64,000 nt of DNA from Desulfuribacillus stibiiarsenatis (GTDB lineage Bacteria; Bacillota; Bacilli; Desulfuribacillales; Desulfuribacillaceae), in assembly GCF_001742305.1 (NCBI RefSeq), contig NZ_MJAT01000001.1, positions 310,001 through 374,000 on the forward strand, written 5' to 3'. The position numbers and the translations under genes are program-made. Positions 56,091 to 63,884 of this stretch are shown here, one piece after another (the stretch's first letter is position 1; each line of letters starts with the position of its first letter). The notes beneath the pieces are model-generated. The model worked only from the letters and a program-made list of their open reading frames with translations, had not been told where the DNA came from and made no database searches.

Positions 56091-56582
56091 ATGAGTTTCA
56101 TTCAGTCATTCCCGCCTTTACTATATGAGGATAGTCGAATATTGATCCTGGGCTCTATGCCCGGGGTTATTTCTCTTGAGGAAAATCAGTATTATGCGCA
56201 TCCAAGAAACCACTTCTGGCGGATTCTATATTCCCTACTTGATGAATCATTGGAACACGACTACGATGCGAGAAAGCGATTCTTACGGGAAAAAGGGATT
56301 GGATTGTGGGATGTGTTACATTCCTGTGTTCGAGAAGGAAGCCTAGATACTAGTATTCGCAATGAATCAGTGAATGACTTGCGTTCGATCTTAGGCACTC
56401 ATCCGAATATACGGGCAGTCTTCTTCAATGGTGCAAAAGCGGCCGAAACCTTCCGTAAAAAAGTCGGCTTTACTTTTGATAACATCGCGTTTATACAACT
56501 ACCATCGACTAGTCCAGCGTACACCATACCTTATGAAGAAAAGCTTGAGAAATGGAAAGTCATAAAGGAGTACCTATGCTAA
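56091..56582 (+). CDS. Hypoxanthine/uracil-DNA glycosylase (family 6, HDG-type)
   Basis: ATG 56091 after AAAGGTG gives 163 residues. LILGSMPGVISLEENQYYAH and PRNHFWRIL match the HDG branch of the uracil-DNA glycosylase superfamily, which removes hypoxanthine from DNA. LPSTSPAYTIPY is the second active-site motif. It overlaps the next gene at its stop codon. Confidence 0.9.
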   Translation: MSFIQSFPPLLYEDSRILILGSMPGVISLEENQYYAHPRNHFWRILYSLLDESLEHDYDARKRFLREKGIGLWDVLHSCVREGSLDTSIRNESVNDLRSILGTHPNIRAVFFNGAKAAETFRKKVGFTFDNIAFIQLPSTSPAYTIPYEEKLEKWKVIKEYLC

Positions 56583-56959
56583 AAAGAAACCGTATAATGT
56601 ATGCTACGTTCGTATGTATTGTCATTCTTTTAGGCCTTGCTTCTAGGGCGTTTCCTTTGGATTGGTGGGGTGACCAATATATAGGCGATGTACTATGGGC
56701 TCTGATGGTATTCTATTTATTCGCAACAGTTTTCCATAGAAAAGATACCTATTGGATTGCAGTAGTCGCTATAGGTTTTGCATTTGCCATTGAGATCAGT
56801 CAGTTGTATCAAGGGGACTGGATAAACTCCATTCGGTACACTAGAGTTGGTGGACTTATTTTAGGGTATGGATTTTTATGGTCGGATTTAGTTGCTTATA
56901 TTGTAGGGGTTTCCATCGGTGCTATTTCTGATCGATATTTATATAAAAGTGAGGGGTAA
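56576..56959 (+). CDS. DUF2809 membrane protein
   Basis: ATG 56576 after AAAGGAG gives 127 residues, overlapping the glycosylase stop. LASRAFPLDWWGDQYIGDVLWALMVF and EISQLYQGDW are typical of DUF2809, with four helices. Its function is unknown. Confidence 0.9.
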   Translation: MLKRNRIMYATFVCIVILLGLASRAFPLDWWGDQYIGDVLWALMVFYLFATVFHRKDTYWIAVVAIGFAFAIEISQLYQGDWINSIRYTRVGGLILGYGFLWSDLVAYIVGVSIGAISDRYLYKSEG

Positions 56960-56965
56960 TATTTG

Positions 56966-57445
56966 ATGGAACAAATTGAAGGTATGGATATACGCCCAGT
57001 TACTGATGAAGATTTGGATGAAGTATTGCACTTATTCTACCAAACGGTTCACACTATAAATGCTCAAGATTATCGGCAGGACCAGCTTGATACTTGGGCA
57101 CCGCAACATCCAGATAAGGAAAAATGGTTAACTTCGTTACGAAGCAACATTGCTTATGTTATCAAACAAGACAACAAGTTAGTTGGTTTTGCGGACTTAA
57201 ATCAGAGAAGATATATTGATAGATTATTCGTTCACAAAGATTACCAAAGGATGGGCATTGCAAGTTTACTGGTAACAACTCTTGAAGCTGAAGCTAAGAA
57301 ATTAAAGTACAATGAAGTAATGACAGAAGCTAGTATTACTGCTAGAGGTTTTTTTGAAAAAAAGGGGTATGATACCGTTCGAATGCAAGATAAAGAGTTA
57401 AGAGGTATGTTTTTTAGGAACTATATTATGAAAAAAGAATTATAA
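56966..57445 (+). CDS. GNAT family N-acetyltransferase
   Basis: ATG 56966 gives 159 residues; the ribosome site GAGGGG is about nine bases upstream. The acetyl-CoA motif is RLFVHKDYQRMGIASLLV, and MDIRPVTDEDLDEVLHLF is the typical N-terminus. The substrate is unknown. Confidence 0.9.
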   Translation: MEQIEGMDIRPVTDEDLDEVLHLFYQTVHTINAQDYRQDQLDTWAPQHPDKEKWLTSLRSNIAYVIKQDNKLVGFADLNQRRYIDRLFVHKDYQRMGIASLLVTTLEAEAKKLKYNEVMTEASITARGFFEKKGYDTVRMQDKELRGMFFRNYIMKKEL

Positions 57446-57526
57446 ACTACAACTTTTAAATATGATAGAATGGAATCGAAGGCAAATAATACCATGGTAA
57501 TTTATGGATTTTAAGGTGGTTTCCGT

Positions 57527-57784
57527 TTGAATAAGAAAAAACGAAGAATATTTGTGGTAATAATTTTAATGTGGTTAGTTTTTGCAGGTACAGATTTCAC
57601 ACTTGCGGCTTTGGATAAGTCGCCGATCTTTGCTCTCCCAATTGTTAAGTACAAAGATGGTGGTTCAGTTGAGTTTTATGGACTAGGGTACAAAGTAATT
57701 CGATATGTGAATTTATCTGTTGAAAGTGGCCCAGTGGTTGAAAAAGTGGAATTTGGCACTTGGTTCATGAAGTTTCAGCGATAA
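57527..57784 (+). CDS. Small membrane-anchored hypothetical protein
   Basis: A TTG start behind AAGGTGG gives 85 residues. An N-terminal helix (FVVIILMWLVFAGTDFTLA) is followed by a short extracellular beta-like part (GGSVEFYGLGYKVIRY), a pattern seen in small Bacillus membrane proteins. It is the last gene before the cassette array. Confidence 0.65.
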   Translation: MNKKKRRIFVVIILMWLVFAGTDFTLAALDKSPIFALPIVKYKDGGSVEFYGLGYKVIRYVNLSVESGPVVEKVEFGTWFMKFQR

Positions 57785-57796
57785 ATCTAGAATGTA

Positions 57797-57877
57797 TTTT
57801 CCCGAACCAAGGTTCGTCTAAGATCCAGCTTGTGCTATCTTTTACGAACCCCATGTTCGGAAAGGAAGTAGTTAGGC
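57797..57877 (+). other. attC-like recombination site A (start of the cassette array)
   Basis: Imperfect palindromic arms TTTTCCCGAACCAAGGTTCG (57797-57816) and CGAACCCCATGTTCGGAAA (57845-57863) flank TAAGATCC...ATCTT, the hairpin seen in the other sites. The core GTTAGGC (57871-57877) has the right-side consensus G^TTRRRY. A clear left core is not obvious, so this may also be a diverged site or an attI-like boundary. Confidence 0.6.
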
Positions 57878-57908
57878 GAAATCATTAGCTCGGCAATGGA
57901 GGAGTACT

Positions 57909-59015
57909 ATGGAAGATATTTTTGGGATGTTGTCATCGACATTAGATTTAAGGGATACTTATCGGCTCGGTCAAAAGGTTTCCTCAGAGAATTTACTTGA
58001 GAATAAGAAGAAAGTGAATCAGATTATTTCGCTAGCAAAGAAAAATGCTAAAAGTGATAAGTGTCTTTATTGTGGAGAGAAGGTCACGAGTTTCTGTAAT
58101 TCACATACTATACCTGCTTTTATTCTAGAAAATATATCAGTTGAAGGGAACTTGTATAACTTTAATAAGATGATTGGCTCACCTTTAATTAAAGATGAGG
58201 ATGGTATCAATAGGTCAGGAACTTTTTATGTTATCTGCAGAGATTGTGATAGTAAGGTGTTCGCAGAATACGAAAATCCAGATAAGTACTCTACTGATCC
58301 GAGCCATAAGATGCTAGCTCAGATAGCAATGAAAAATTTCTTGAAGAATATTTATAAAAGAAAGCTTGAATTTGAAATATATAAGATAGTTAATGAACAG
58401 ATGGGACTACCTTATGGTATGTTAGAGCATCAAAGTAATATTATTGAATTGGACTTGAATGAATTTACGAATGAGTATATACGAGCTAAGAAGTCAGCTG
58501 AGAAGAATAAGAGTGATGCGTATTATATGTTCTTTTGTGAACGCCTAGATTATGTTGTTCCTGTTGCCTTCCAAGGTCCGATTGCTATGTCAACTGACTT
58601 AGAGGGTGGAGTTATTAATAAGTTGTTCGATATGGATCCGAAATATAAGCTTCAGGAGCTGCATTTATGTATTTTCCCATTTAAGGAAGAAAGTCTTGTA
58701 TTTATGTTTATTGATAGTCGATCGAAGAGATATAGAAAATTTTATAAGCAGTTTAGAAAGCTTTCCTTGGAAGAACAGTTAAAGGTAGTTGTATATTTAA
58801 TTTTTGCGTATACAGAAGATTTCTTTATACATAAGGACTTAGATGATGAGATATTGCGTAATGAAGTATTACTTGAGATTAGCGGTAAATCGTCAATAGT
58901 TACGTCAATGATACCCTTTGTTGATGGAGATGAAGTTGTTCAACAATCTTATGATTTCAGTCAACTAAGTCAAGTTCCCAATATTTTTAGTAAAAGATAT
59001 GAAGTAGGTCGCTAA
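57909..59015 (+). CDS. Cassette gene: zinc-finger/HNH-like hypothetical protein
   Basis: This 368-residue protein starts behind GGAGGAG, 38 bases after the GTTAGGC core. The N-terminal third has CLYCGEK (Cys52, Cys55), FCNSH (Cys63, His66) and ICRDC (Cys110, Cys113), a metal-binding arrangement like HNH or other treble-clef folds, with SHTIPAFILEN. The remaining ~230 residues are helical, with no family recognised. It lies in the same array as the RT gene and is followed by attC-like site B, so it probably moves as one cassette. Confidence 0.6.
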   Translation: MEDIFGMLSSTLDLRDTYRLGQKVSSENLLENKKKVNQIISLAKKNAKSDKCLYCGEKVTSFCNSHTIPAFILENISVEGNLYNFNKMIGSPLIKDEDGINRSGTFYVICRDCDSKVFAEYENPDKYSTDPSHKMLAQIAMKNFLKNIYKRKLEFEIYKIVNEQMGLPYGMLEHQSNIIELDLNEFTNEYIRAKKSAEKNKSDAYYMFFCERLDYVVPVAFQGPIAMSTDLEGGVINKLFDMDPKYKLQELHLCIFPFKEESLVFMFIDSRSKRYRKFYKQFRKLSLEEQLKVVVYLIFAYTEDFFIHKDLDDEILRNEVLLEISGKSSIVTSMIPFVDGDEVVQQSYDFSQLSQVPNIFSKRYEVGR

Positions 59016-59022
59016 TGACTGT

Positions 59023-59150
59023 GCCTAACAATGCACTCTAGTTCGCTTTGCCTATTTTAGGTCATGCCTTCAAAGAAGCAAAGCACATTTCCAGCCCAAG
59101 ATAAGAGCTATCTAGGGCTGAGAAACGTCTTTAGTGCGGGGACGTTAGAG
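59023..59150 (+). other. attC-like site B
   Basis: The left core GCCTAAC (59023-59029) and right core GTTAGAG (59144-59150) bound 128 bases. The inner arms GCACT (59033) and AGTGC (59133) pair in the right order. The centre has several hairpins, including AAGATAAGAGCTATCT inside CAGCCC/GGGCTG. The site starts six bases after the zinc-finger gene and precedes the RT gene, as expected for a cassette junction. Confidence 0.8.
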
Positions 59151-59230
59151 GAAATGGCACTATTAGATTCATTAAATAGATTATTAGTATAATATAGCTT
59201 GCAAAGTGAGAAGCAGGGGTGTAATAGATT

Positions 59231-60799
59231 ATGGCATATAACCTGGATGATATCACCAAAGAGTTCATGTTTAAAGGATTATTCTCGGAATATTTACCGT
59301 CTAATTATAACTTAGATAGTAAAAACATTAATATATTTGAGGACGTTGAAATTTCTCAAAGCTCTGATTTTATAGACCCTTACAAATATTCAATGAGCCG
59401 ATTTATTGATAACGAAAAACGTAGAGTTATATATTTGCCAGAGTTAACTGCCTATTTATCAGTTGTAAAGTATATGAAAGAAAATAACATTATTAAAGAA
59501 CTTGTGGATTTTTCGATTAGCGGTAATAGCTCTTTTTCAAAATTAGTACAAGCCAATGGCAAATTATCCAAACATGAGATTTCTTATTTTGGTGATTATA
59601 TCGAAGATGTAGAAATGGATGATGAATTATTCGTTTCAACATATATTCCAAATGTAGTAGAAAAAATAAACAGAGCTAAAGGCGCAAAAGGTATCTTATA
59701 TTTAGATATATCAAATCATTATGCAAGCATATACACACATATATTACCATCTATTTTATTGGGATATGACGAGGCAATTACTCAATTTAAAATATTCTTA
59801 AGTAATAATCAGGATGAAAGAGTAACAAGTGATTACAAAAAATATAAAGATTTAGATGAGAAAGTAAGAGCACTTAATGCAGGAAGAACCAATGGTTTAC
59901 TAACAGGCACCTTAATTTCCCAGTTTATTGCAGAAGCTTTATTAACTCGTATAGATAAAGAGATTGAAAAAAGGAACATTAATTTTGTAAGGTATGCTGA
60001 TGATTATGAGGTTTTTATTTACGATGAAAATGAAATAGAGAAAATTTCAACTGAAATTAGTGACACTATAGCAAAGTACCACTTTACCTTTAATAACGAA
60101 AAATCAAGATATATCCAGTTTCCTTATTATGCGGTAAAGAATTTGGAGAAAATATACAACAGATACTTGCAGTCAAATGTTGACTCACCAGAAATTATAG
60201 AGCTTTTCAATACATATTTTAGTTTGGAGAAAGAAGGAACGAAGGGTGCAGTTAGGTACTTAATAAAATCAATTGATCAAAGGATAAAAATAAAAGACAA
60301 ACAACTTTATACCTCTTTTCTATTGAATGTTTTGGTTAACGACAATAGATCGTTAATAAAAGTATGTGAGCTAATTGTTAGGGAGAAAGAAAACTTGTGT
60401 TTTAAGGATGATCATATTGAGATTATAAAAAATTTGTTAAATCAATATATTGTCACAAAAAAAGAGTTGGAAGTAATTTGGTTATTATATCTATTGAAAA
60501 ATTTGGGAGTTAATGCCTTAGACGAAGATACAATGATGAAAGTTATACATAGTAATAATGAATTAGCGTTAGTTATGATTATCGATGAATATAAACTCAA
60601 CATAAATGATGAAATTAAAAAAGTATTAATCCAATCGGCAAAATCTTGGATACTACTATATCAGTTATTTCTAAGAGAGTATATAACAAAAGAAGAGTTC
60701 AAAGTAAAGTCGGGGATTAAAAAGAATATTGCGTTTTACTCTAGGTTAAAACACAAGCAGTTCACTCATTATAAAAGTATCAATATGGCTAATAAATAA
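59231..60799 (+). CDS. Cassette gene: Abi/DRT-like reverse transcriptase
   Basis: This 522-residue protein starts behind CAGGGGTG. Reverse-transcriptase motifs are in order: RRVIYLPELTAYLSV (about 64-78), YLDISNHYAS with Asp159, GLLTGTLISQFIAE (222-235) and RYADDYEVF with Asp257 and Asp258, followed by FNNEKSRYIQFPY. No maturase, thumb/X or endonuclease domain and no retron-type RNA is visible. The last ~220 residues are helical. This matches the AbiA/AbiK/UG class of defence RTs rather than retrons or group II introns. A cassette-internal -10 (TATAAT, 59188-59193) may drive it. Confidence 0.85.
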   Translation: MAYNLDDITKEFMFKGLFSEYLPSNYNLDSKNINIFEDVEISQSSDFIDPYKYSMSRFIDNEKRRVIYLPELTAYLSVVKYMKENNIIKELVDFSISGNSSFSKLVQANGKLSKHEISYFGDYIEDVEMDDELFVSTYIPNVVEKINRAKGAKGILYLDISNHYASIYTHILPSILLGYDEAITQFKIFLSNNQDERVTSDYKKYKDLDEKVRALNAGRTNGLLTGTLISQFIAEALLTRIDKEIEKRNINFVRYADDYEVFIYDENEIEKISTEISDTIAKYHFTFNNEKSRYIQFPYYAVKNLEKIYNRYLQSNVDSPEIIELFNTYFSLEKEGTKGAVRYLIKSIDQRIKIKDKQLYTSFLLNVLVNDNRSLIKVCELIVREKENLCFKDDHIEIIKNLLNQYIVTKKELEVIWLLYLLKNLGVNALDEDTMMKVIHSNNELALVMIIDEYKLNINDEIKKVLIQSAKSWILLYQLFLREYITKEEFKVKSGIKKNIAFYSRLKHKQFTHYKSINMANK

Positions 60800-60826
60800 T
60801 ATATTCAAATAATATTATGCCACACC

Positions 60827-61003
60827 CTCTAACAATGTGTATGCACTAGGGTACGGATGCAATTTTGATGCAAGAAGCTAAGCTAAGATGCCAAGCACGT
60901 AGCGACTGCCGCAACCGCATTTCTTCGCTGGGTGCAAAAGCACCGCAAAGAAGTATTTACTGTGGGTACAGCTCAGAAACGCCGCATACACGGAACGATA
61001 GGC
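60827..61003 (+). other. attC-like site C
   Basis: Left core CTCTAAC (60827-60833) and right core GATAGGC (60997-61003) bound 177 bases. Inner arms GTGTATGC (60837) and GCATACAC (60984) pair perfectly over 8 bases. A central hairpin TTCTTCGCTGGGTGC/GCACCGCAAAGAAG is present. The right core has A instead of the second T of the consensus. About 85 bases of it are closely similar to site G1 at 63578-63660. The remaining gap up to 61116 holds only the cassette leader described elsewhere. Confidence 0.78.
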
Positions 61004-61116
61004 GACAGACTCTGCGATTACCGCGCCTCCTGCGCGGATTAACAGAGCAATGATAGAATCGTATAAATTTAAGTATATGTTAAGATAACTTACTGCGCGA
61101 GGAGTTGTTAGCATTG

Positions 61117-61575
61117 ATGAGCGAAAAAGAGAGTTGGGTTATAGCAATATTACTAGCGGTTGCCACCTTAACGATTACAGATTTATCCCCAGTCTATTCA
61201 GAAGCGTTAACACTTTACTATATTAGAGTTGGTTTGCTACTTTTAGCTGCAATATTGGGCTATTTTATAATTAATAATGTTTACAGTTTGAAAAGTGAAA
61301 AATCGCAAATAGAGAGATGGAAAGGCTTTTGCAAACAAGGTTTAGCTATGAGTATTGGAAGAATAAGTATAGCAATATTTATTTTTTTAAACTTATTGAT
61401 TACTGGGGGTCAATATATTTTTTATGGTCAAAAGGTTTGGCTAACTATACTATCATTACAGTTAATAGATGTATTTGCGATAATTACTATACTAGGGGTA
61501 TTTAGTTTGTTAGCAAGTGTTGTAGTGTACTACGAAATGGAAAGAAAATATAAGAATATGGAAGAGCGCAATTAG
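61117..61575 (+). CDS. Cassette gene: small membrane protein
   Basis: ATG 61117 (TTG 61114 is close) follows GAGGAG and gives 152 residues. There are four hydrophobic segments (AILLAVATLTITDLS, IRVGLLLLAAILGYFI, AIFIFLNLLITGG, LIDVFAIITILGVF) and a charged tail. No family is recognised. It lies between attC-like sites C and D. Confidence 0.6.
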   Translation: MSEKESWVIAILLAVATLTITDLSPVYSEALTLYYIRVGLLLLAAILGYFIINNVYSLKSEKSQIERWKGFCKQGLAMSIGRISIAIFIFLNLLITGGQYIFYGQKVWLTILSLQLIDVFAIITILGVFSLLASVVVYYEMERKYKNMEERN

Positions 61576-61648
61576 AAGAAGGTTTTTTATGGAAGTTGTG
61601 TAAATTCGCAGCGTCCTCCTGCTTTTGGTATCGAAAGCAGAGACCGTC

Positions 61649-61700
61649 GCCTAACAAAGCACTCGCATAAGATAATAGTATGGTAATGCTCTATACGAAG
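61649..61700 (+). other. Truncated attC-like site D
   Basis: The left core GCCTAAC (61649-61655) is followed by AAAGCACTCGC and AAGATAATAGTAT, as in the left half of other sites. No right core or matching right arm is found before the next reading frame. This looks like the left half of a site fused to a deleted cassette. Confidence 0.5.
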
Positions 61701-61703
61701 TGA

Positions 61704-61997
61704 TGGCGCCCTACTTATGAAGATGCTAAAAAGAAATGGATTCAACGGGTAAAGGATTTAAGGGAACAAGGCGTTTATCTCGTTGAATACAATCAATTAC
61801 GAGTTGGTTTAGATGATACTTATCCAGTGGGAAAAGTAGATTTAGTCTTTATGGAAAACGGTGAAAAGAAAGTAAAAAAGGATGTTCAATTGTGGTTTGC
61901 TACAAGAAATGATAAGTGGAAGTTAGGAAATTTGGATTATCGTTACGATGATATTAAAGAAGAATGGGAAGATGCTTTAAGTGGGAATCTAAACTAA
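61704..61997 (+). pseudogene. Cassette gene fragment without a start codon
   Basis: An open frame of 97 codons runs from the TGA at 61701 to the TAA at 61995. It reads EDAKKKWIQRVKDLREQGVY and ends WEDALSGNLN. No ATG, GTG or TTG occurs early enough to start it. It looks like a soluble domain whose 5' end was lost together with the right half of attC-like site D. Not recognised. Confidence 0.6.
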
Positions 61998-62101
61998 CGG
62001 GTAGCGTTAGCTTAATACTTTTGGGGTCATTCTGCCCACATCCACTAGCTAAGATATGGTTATCTAAATCTAGCGGACGTTGCAGAAGCCAGACGTTATA
62101 T
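61992..62101 (+). other. attC-like site E
   Basis: Left core AACTAAC (61992-61998) overlaps the stop of the fragment gene. The right core is GTTATAT (62095-62101). The centre contains CTAGCTAAGATATGG then TTATCTAAATCTAG, matching the hairpin of sites B and F, with TTCTGC/GCAGAA further out. The inner arm near the left core pairs less well than in sites C and F. Confidence 0.65.
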
Positions 62102-62210
62102 GACAGTTCCGAAGACCACACTAGATAGAAATATGGGAGCAATTATCGATTTACAAATTTTGCAAAAGATTATATGCTATTAGTAATAAAAGATTTAAGG
62201 TGGTGTGGTC

Positions 62211-62381
62211 ATGTTAAAAGATGAAATAAAAAAGGCGATTGATGACATGCCAGAAGACTGTTCAATTGAGGATATCCAATATACTTTATATGTTCAAACG
62301 AAAGTAAGAAAAGGACTAAAAGACTTAGACGAAGGAAGATATGTGACACAGGACGAGATGGAACAGCGGTTTTCAAAATAG
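62211..62381 (+). CDS. Cassette gene: antitoxin of a RelE/ParE-type module
   Basis: The protein has 56 residues, starting behind TTAAGGTGG. It is charged and helical (MLKDEIKKAIDDMPED, VRKGLKDLDEGRYVTQDEM), matching small antitoxins paired with RelE/ParE toxins. It overlaps the toxin frame by four bases. No DNA-binding motif was seen. Confidence 0.75.
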   Translation: MLKDEIKKAIDDMPEDCSIEDIQYTLYVQTKVRKGLKDLDEGRYVTQDEMEQRFSK

Positions 62382-62686
62382 CTAAAGCAGTAGTATGGAC
62401 TAATACGGCAATGGATGATTTAGAGCAAATAGTAAGATATATTTATCGGGACTCACCTTCATATGCTGTATCGTTTTATGATACCGTAATTGATAAAGCA
62501 AAAACGTTAAAAGAGATGTCTAAACGAGGAAGAGTAGTCCCAGAACTGGGTGATGAGCATATACAAGAAATATCTGTTCATAAATATAGAATGATCTATC
62601 AGATATCTGAAACACGAGTAGAAATAATAACATTTACTCATGGCGCAAGAGAATTAAATAACTACTTTGAGATTAGCCCACGATGA
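62378..62686 (+). CDS. Cassette gene: RelE/ParE-type toxin
   Basis: The conserved toxin text runs from IAKAVVWTNTAMDDLEQIVRY through PELGDEHIQEISVHKYRMIY to FTHGARELNNYF. The family N-terminus (K-x-V-W-T) would be encoded just before the first ATG at 62411, but no canonical start lies there. An ATA at 62378 overlapping the antitoxin stop, or a -1 relation to the antitoxin frame, are options. Its targets would be mRNA at the ribosome (RelE) or gyrase (ParE). Confidence 0.82.
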   Translation: MAKAVVWTNTAMDDLEQIVRYIYRDSPSYAVSFYDTVIDKAKTLKEMSKRGRVVPELGDEHIQEISVHKYRMIYQISETRVEIITFTHGARELNNYFEISPR

Positions 62687-62723
62687 TAATTGTGGGATTT
62701 TTTTGTTTGCGGATATACCCGTC

Positions 62724-62919
62724 ATATAACAACGCATCACTACAAAGGTGCGGAAGCTATCGATGCATGAAGTGCTGCACCGTGGGTATAACATGTAGCA
62801 CCTGCCGCACCACATCCCTGAGCCTACCGAGTCGGCTTGCCGAGGATAAGATAAGAGTTATCTAACCCTCGGTCTTCGCCTGTAATGCTCAGTGACGTCT
62901 GTGATGCGAGACGTTAGGC
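62724..62919 (+). other. attC-like site F
   Basis: Left core ATATAAC (62724-62730) and right core GTTAGGC (62913-62919). Inner arms CGCATCAC (62733) and GTGATGCG (62901) pair perfectly. The centre contains AAGATAAGAGTTATCT, as in site B. Length is 196 bases, in the range of long chromosomal attC sites. The cassette leader after it (62920-63091) holds no gene but has a -10-like TAAAAT near 63056. Confidence 0.8.
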
Positions 62920-63091
62920 GAGACAGACTCTTCGATTACCGCACGTCCTGTGCTGATCTAAAAGATAGTATACATATATAATAATTTATAAGTAGCGGTA
63001 AAAGCGTATTAAACTAACGGGCAGTAATATTTAACTAGGTGATTGGGGTTTTATGGTAAAATGAAGGTGTTTAAGGGGAGTGGTTCAATAA

Positions 63092-63535
63092 ATGAATGAT
63101 ACTTTTGTGACAAAGGTTAAGAAATTTTTAGCTTTATTATTGATTGCAGGTGTTCTTACTGGTATCTCATATCTTATTGTTTACAAAGTTTCATTGTTAC
63201 CAAACGGTTATAATATTGTTCTAGTGAAAAACGATAGTATATCGTTGAAATCATTCAATATGGTAGGGATGGAAAAGAATATTATAGACGTAAATTTTTC
63301 AGAAAAAGATATTTGGAAGATTGGAGCCATAGAAGATGAAATAAAAAGACAAAAGGAATTTTTTTGGCTCTTCTTTTCTGCGGTTACTATATCTATATTT
63401 TTGTTAGTTTATAAGCTTCGTAAAAGAATGAAATTTTGGAAAGCAATTTTTGAAAGTAATATTATTATTTCTGTTTTGTTTCCAATAGTTCATATTAGTA
63501 GCTCGGTGAATAGGATAAGTAATTTAATTTCTTGA
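63092..63535 (+). CDS. Cassette gene: membrane protein
   Basis: This 147-residue protein starts behind AAGGGGAGTGG. Hydrophobic segments at about 11-30 and 90-108 flank a soluble loop (FNMVGMEKNIIDVNFSEKD). A third lies at 122-136. The family is not recognised. It sits between attC-like sites F and G1. Confidence 0.6.
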   Translation: MNDTFVTKVKKFLALLLIAGVLTGISYLIVYKVSLLPNGYNIVLVKNDSISLKSFNMVGMEKNIIDVNFSEKDIWKIGAIEDEIKRQKEFFWLFFSAVTISIFLLVYKLRKRMKFWKAIFESNIIISVLFPIVHISSSVNRISNLIS

Positions 63536-63541
63536 TTACTG

Positions 63542-63660
63542 AACAAACGGGTAGCATTAGTTCAATAGGCACCATATTTCTTCGCTCGGTGCGAAGCACC
63601 ACAAAGAAGGATTAATTGAAGGTACAGCTCAGAAACATCGATGATACCCGTCCGATAGGC
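63542..63660 (+). other. attC-like site G1
   Basis: Left core AACAAAC (63542-63548) and right core GATAGGC (63654-63660). Inner arms GGGTAGCAT (63549) and ATGATACCC (63641) pair at eight of nine positions. The centre TTCTTCGCTCGGTGC...CAAAGAAG is closely similar to site C, so the two share ancestry. Confidence 0.75.
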
Positions 63661-63690
63661 AGGACATCACTCGCTGCGCTCAAAAGTCCT

Positions 63691-63836
63691 GCCTATCGTG
63701 GCGCGGGCTTTACACCCGCTGATAGGCTGCTCGCGCAAAACGCTCGCAACGACGCCTATCAACGGCTTTTGCGGACATTCCTTTGTTGTGCACGCACAAC
63801 TTCGGTCACACTCGCAAATCCCGCGCCACGTTATAT
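63691..63836 (+). other. attC-like site G2 (tandem with G1)
   Basis: Left core GCCTATC (63691-63697) and right core GTTATAT (63830-63836). Arms GTGGCGCGGG and CCCGCGCCAC pair perfectly over 10 bases. Between G1 and G2 a perfect hairpin GATAGGCAGGAC/GTCCTGCCTATC spans 63654-63697. The segment is strikingly GC-rich in an AT-rich region and codes for nothing recognisable. Confidence 0.7.
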
Positions 63837-63884
63837 GCAATAGGGGCAATAAGATAGATTCAATAAAATAGGGGGATAACATTA

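Noticed and set aside
57446-57870. Integron integrase upstream of the array
   Set aside because: No tyrosine-recombinase frame occurs here on either strand; the only gene is a small membrane protein.
59231-60799. Retron or group II intron
   Set aside because: No msr/msd-like RNA is visible upstream and no maturase or endonuclease domain is present in the protein; motifs fit Abi/UG RTs better.
60865-61114. Open frames inside attC-like site C (both strands)
   Set aside because: They lie within the imperfect palindrome, have no ribosome site and no recognisable protein.
62683-62865. Frame inside attC-like site F
   Set aside because: Cys-rich translation of a structured non-coding segment and no ribosome site.
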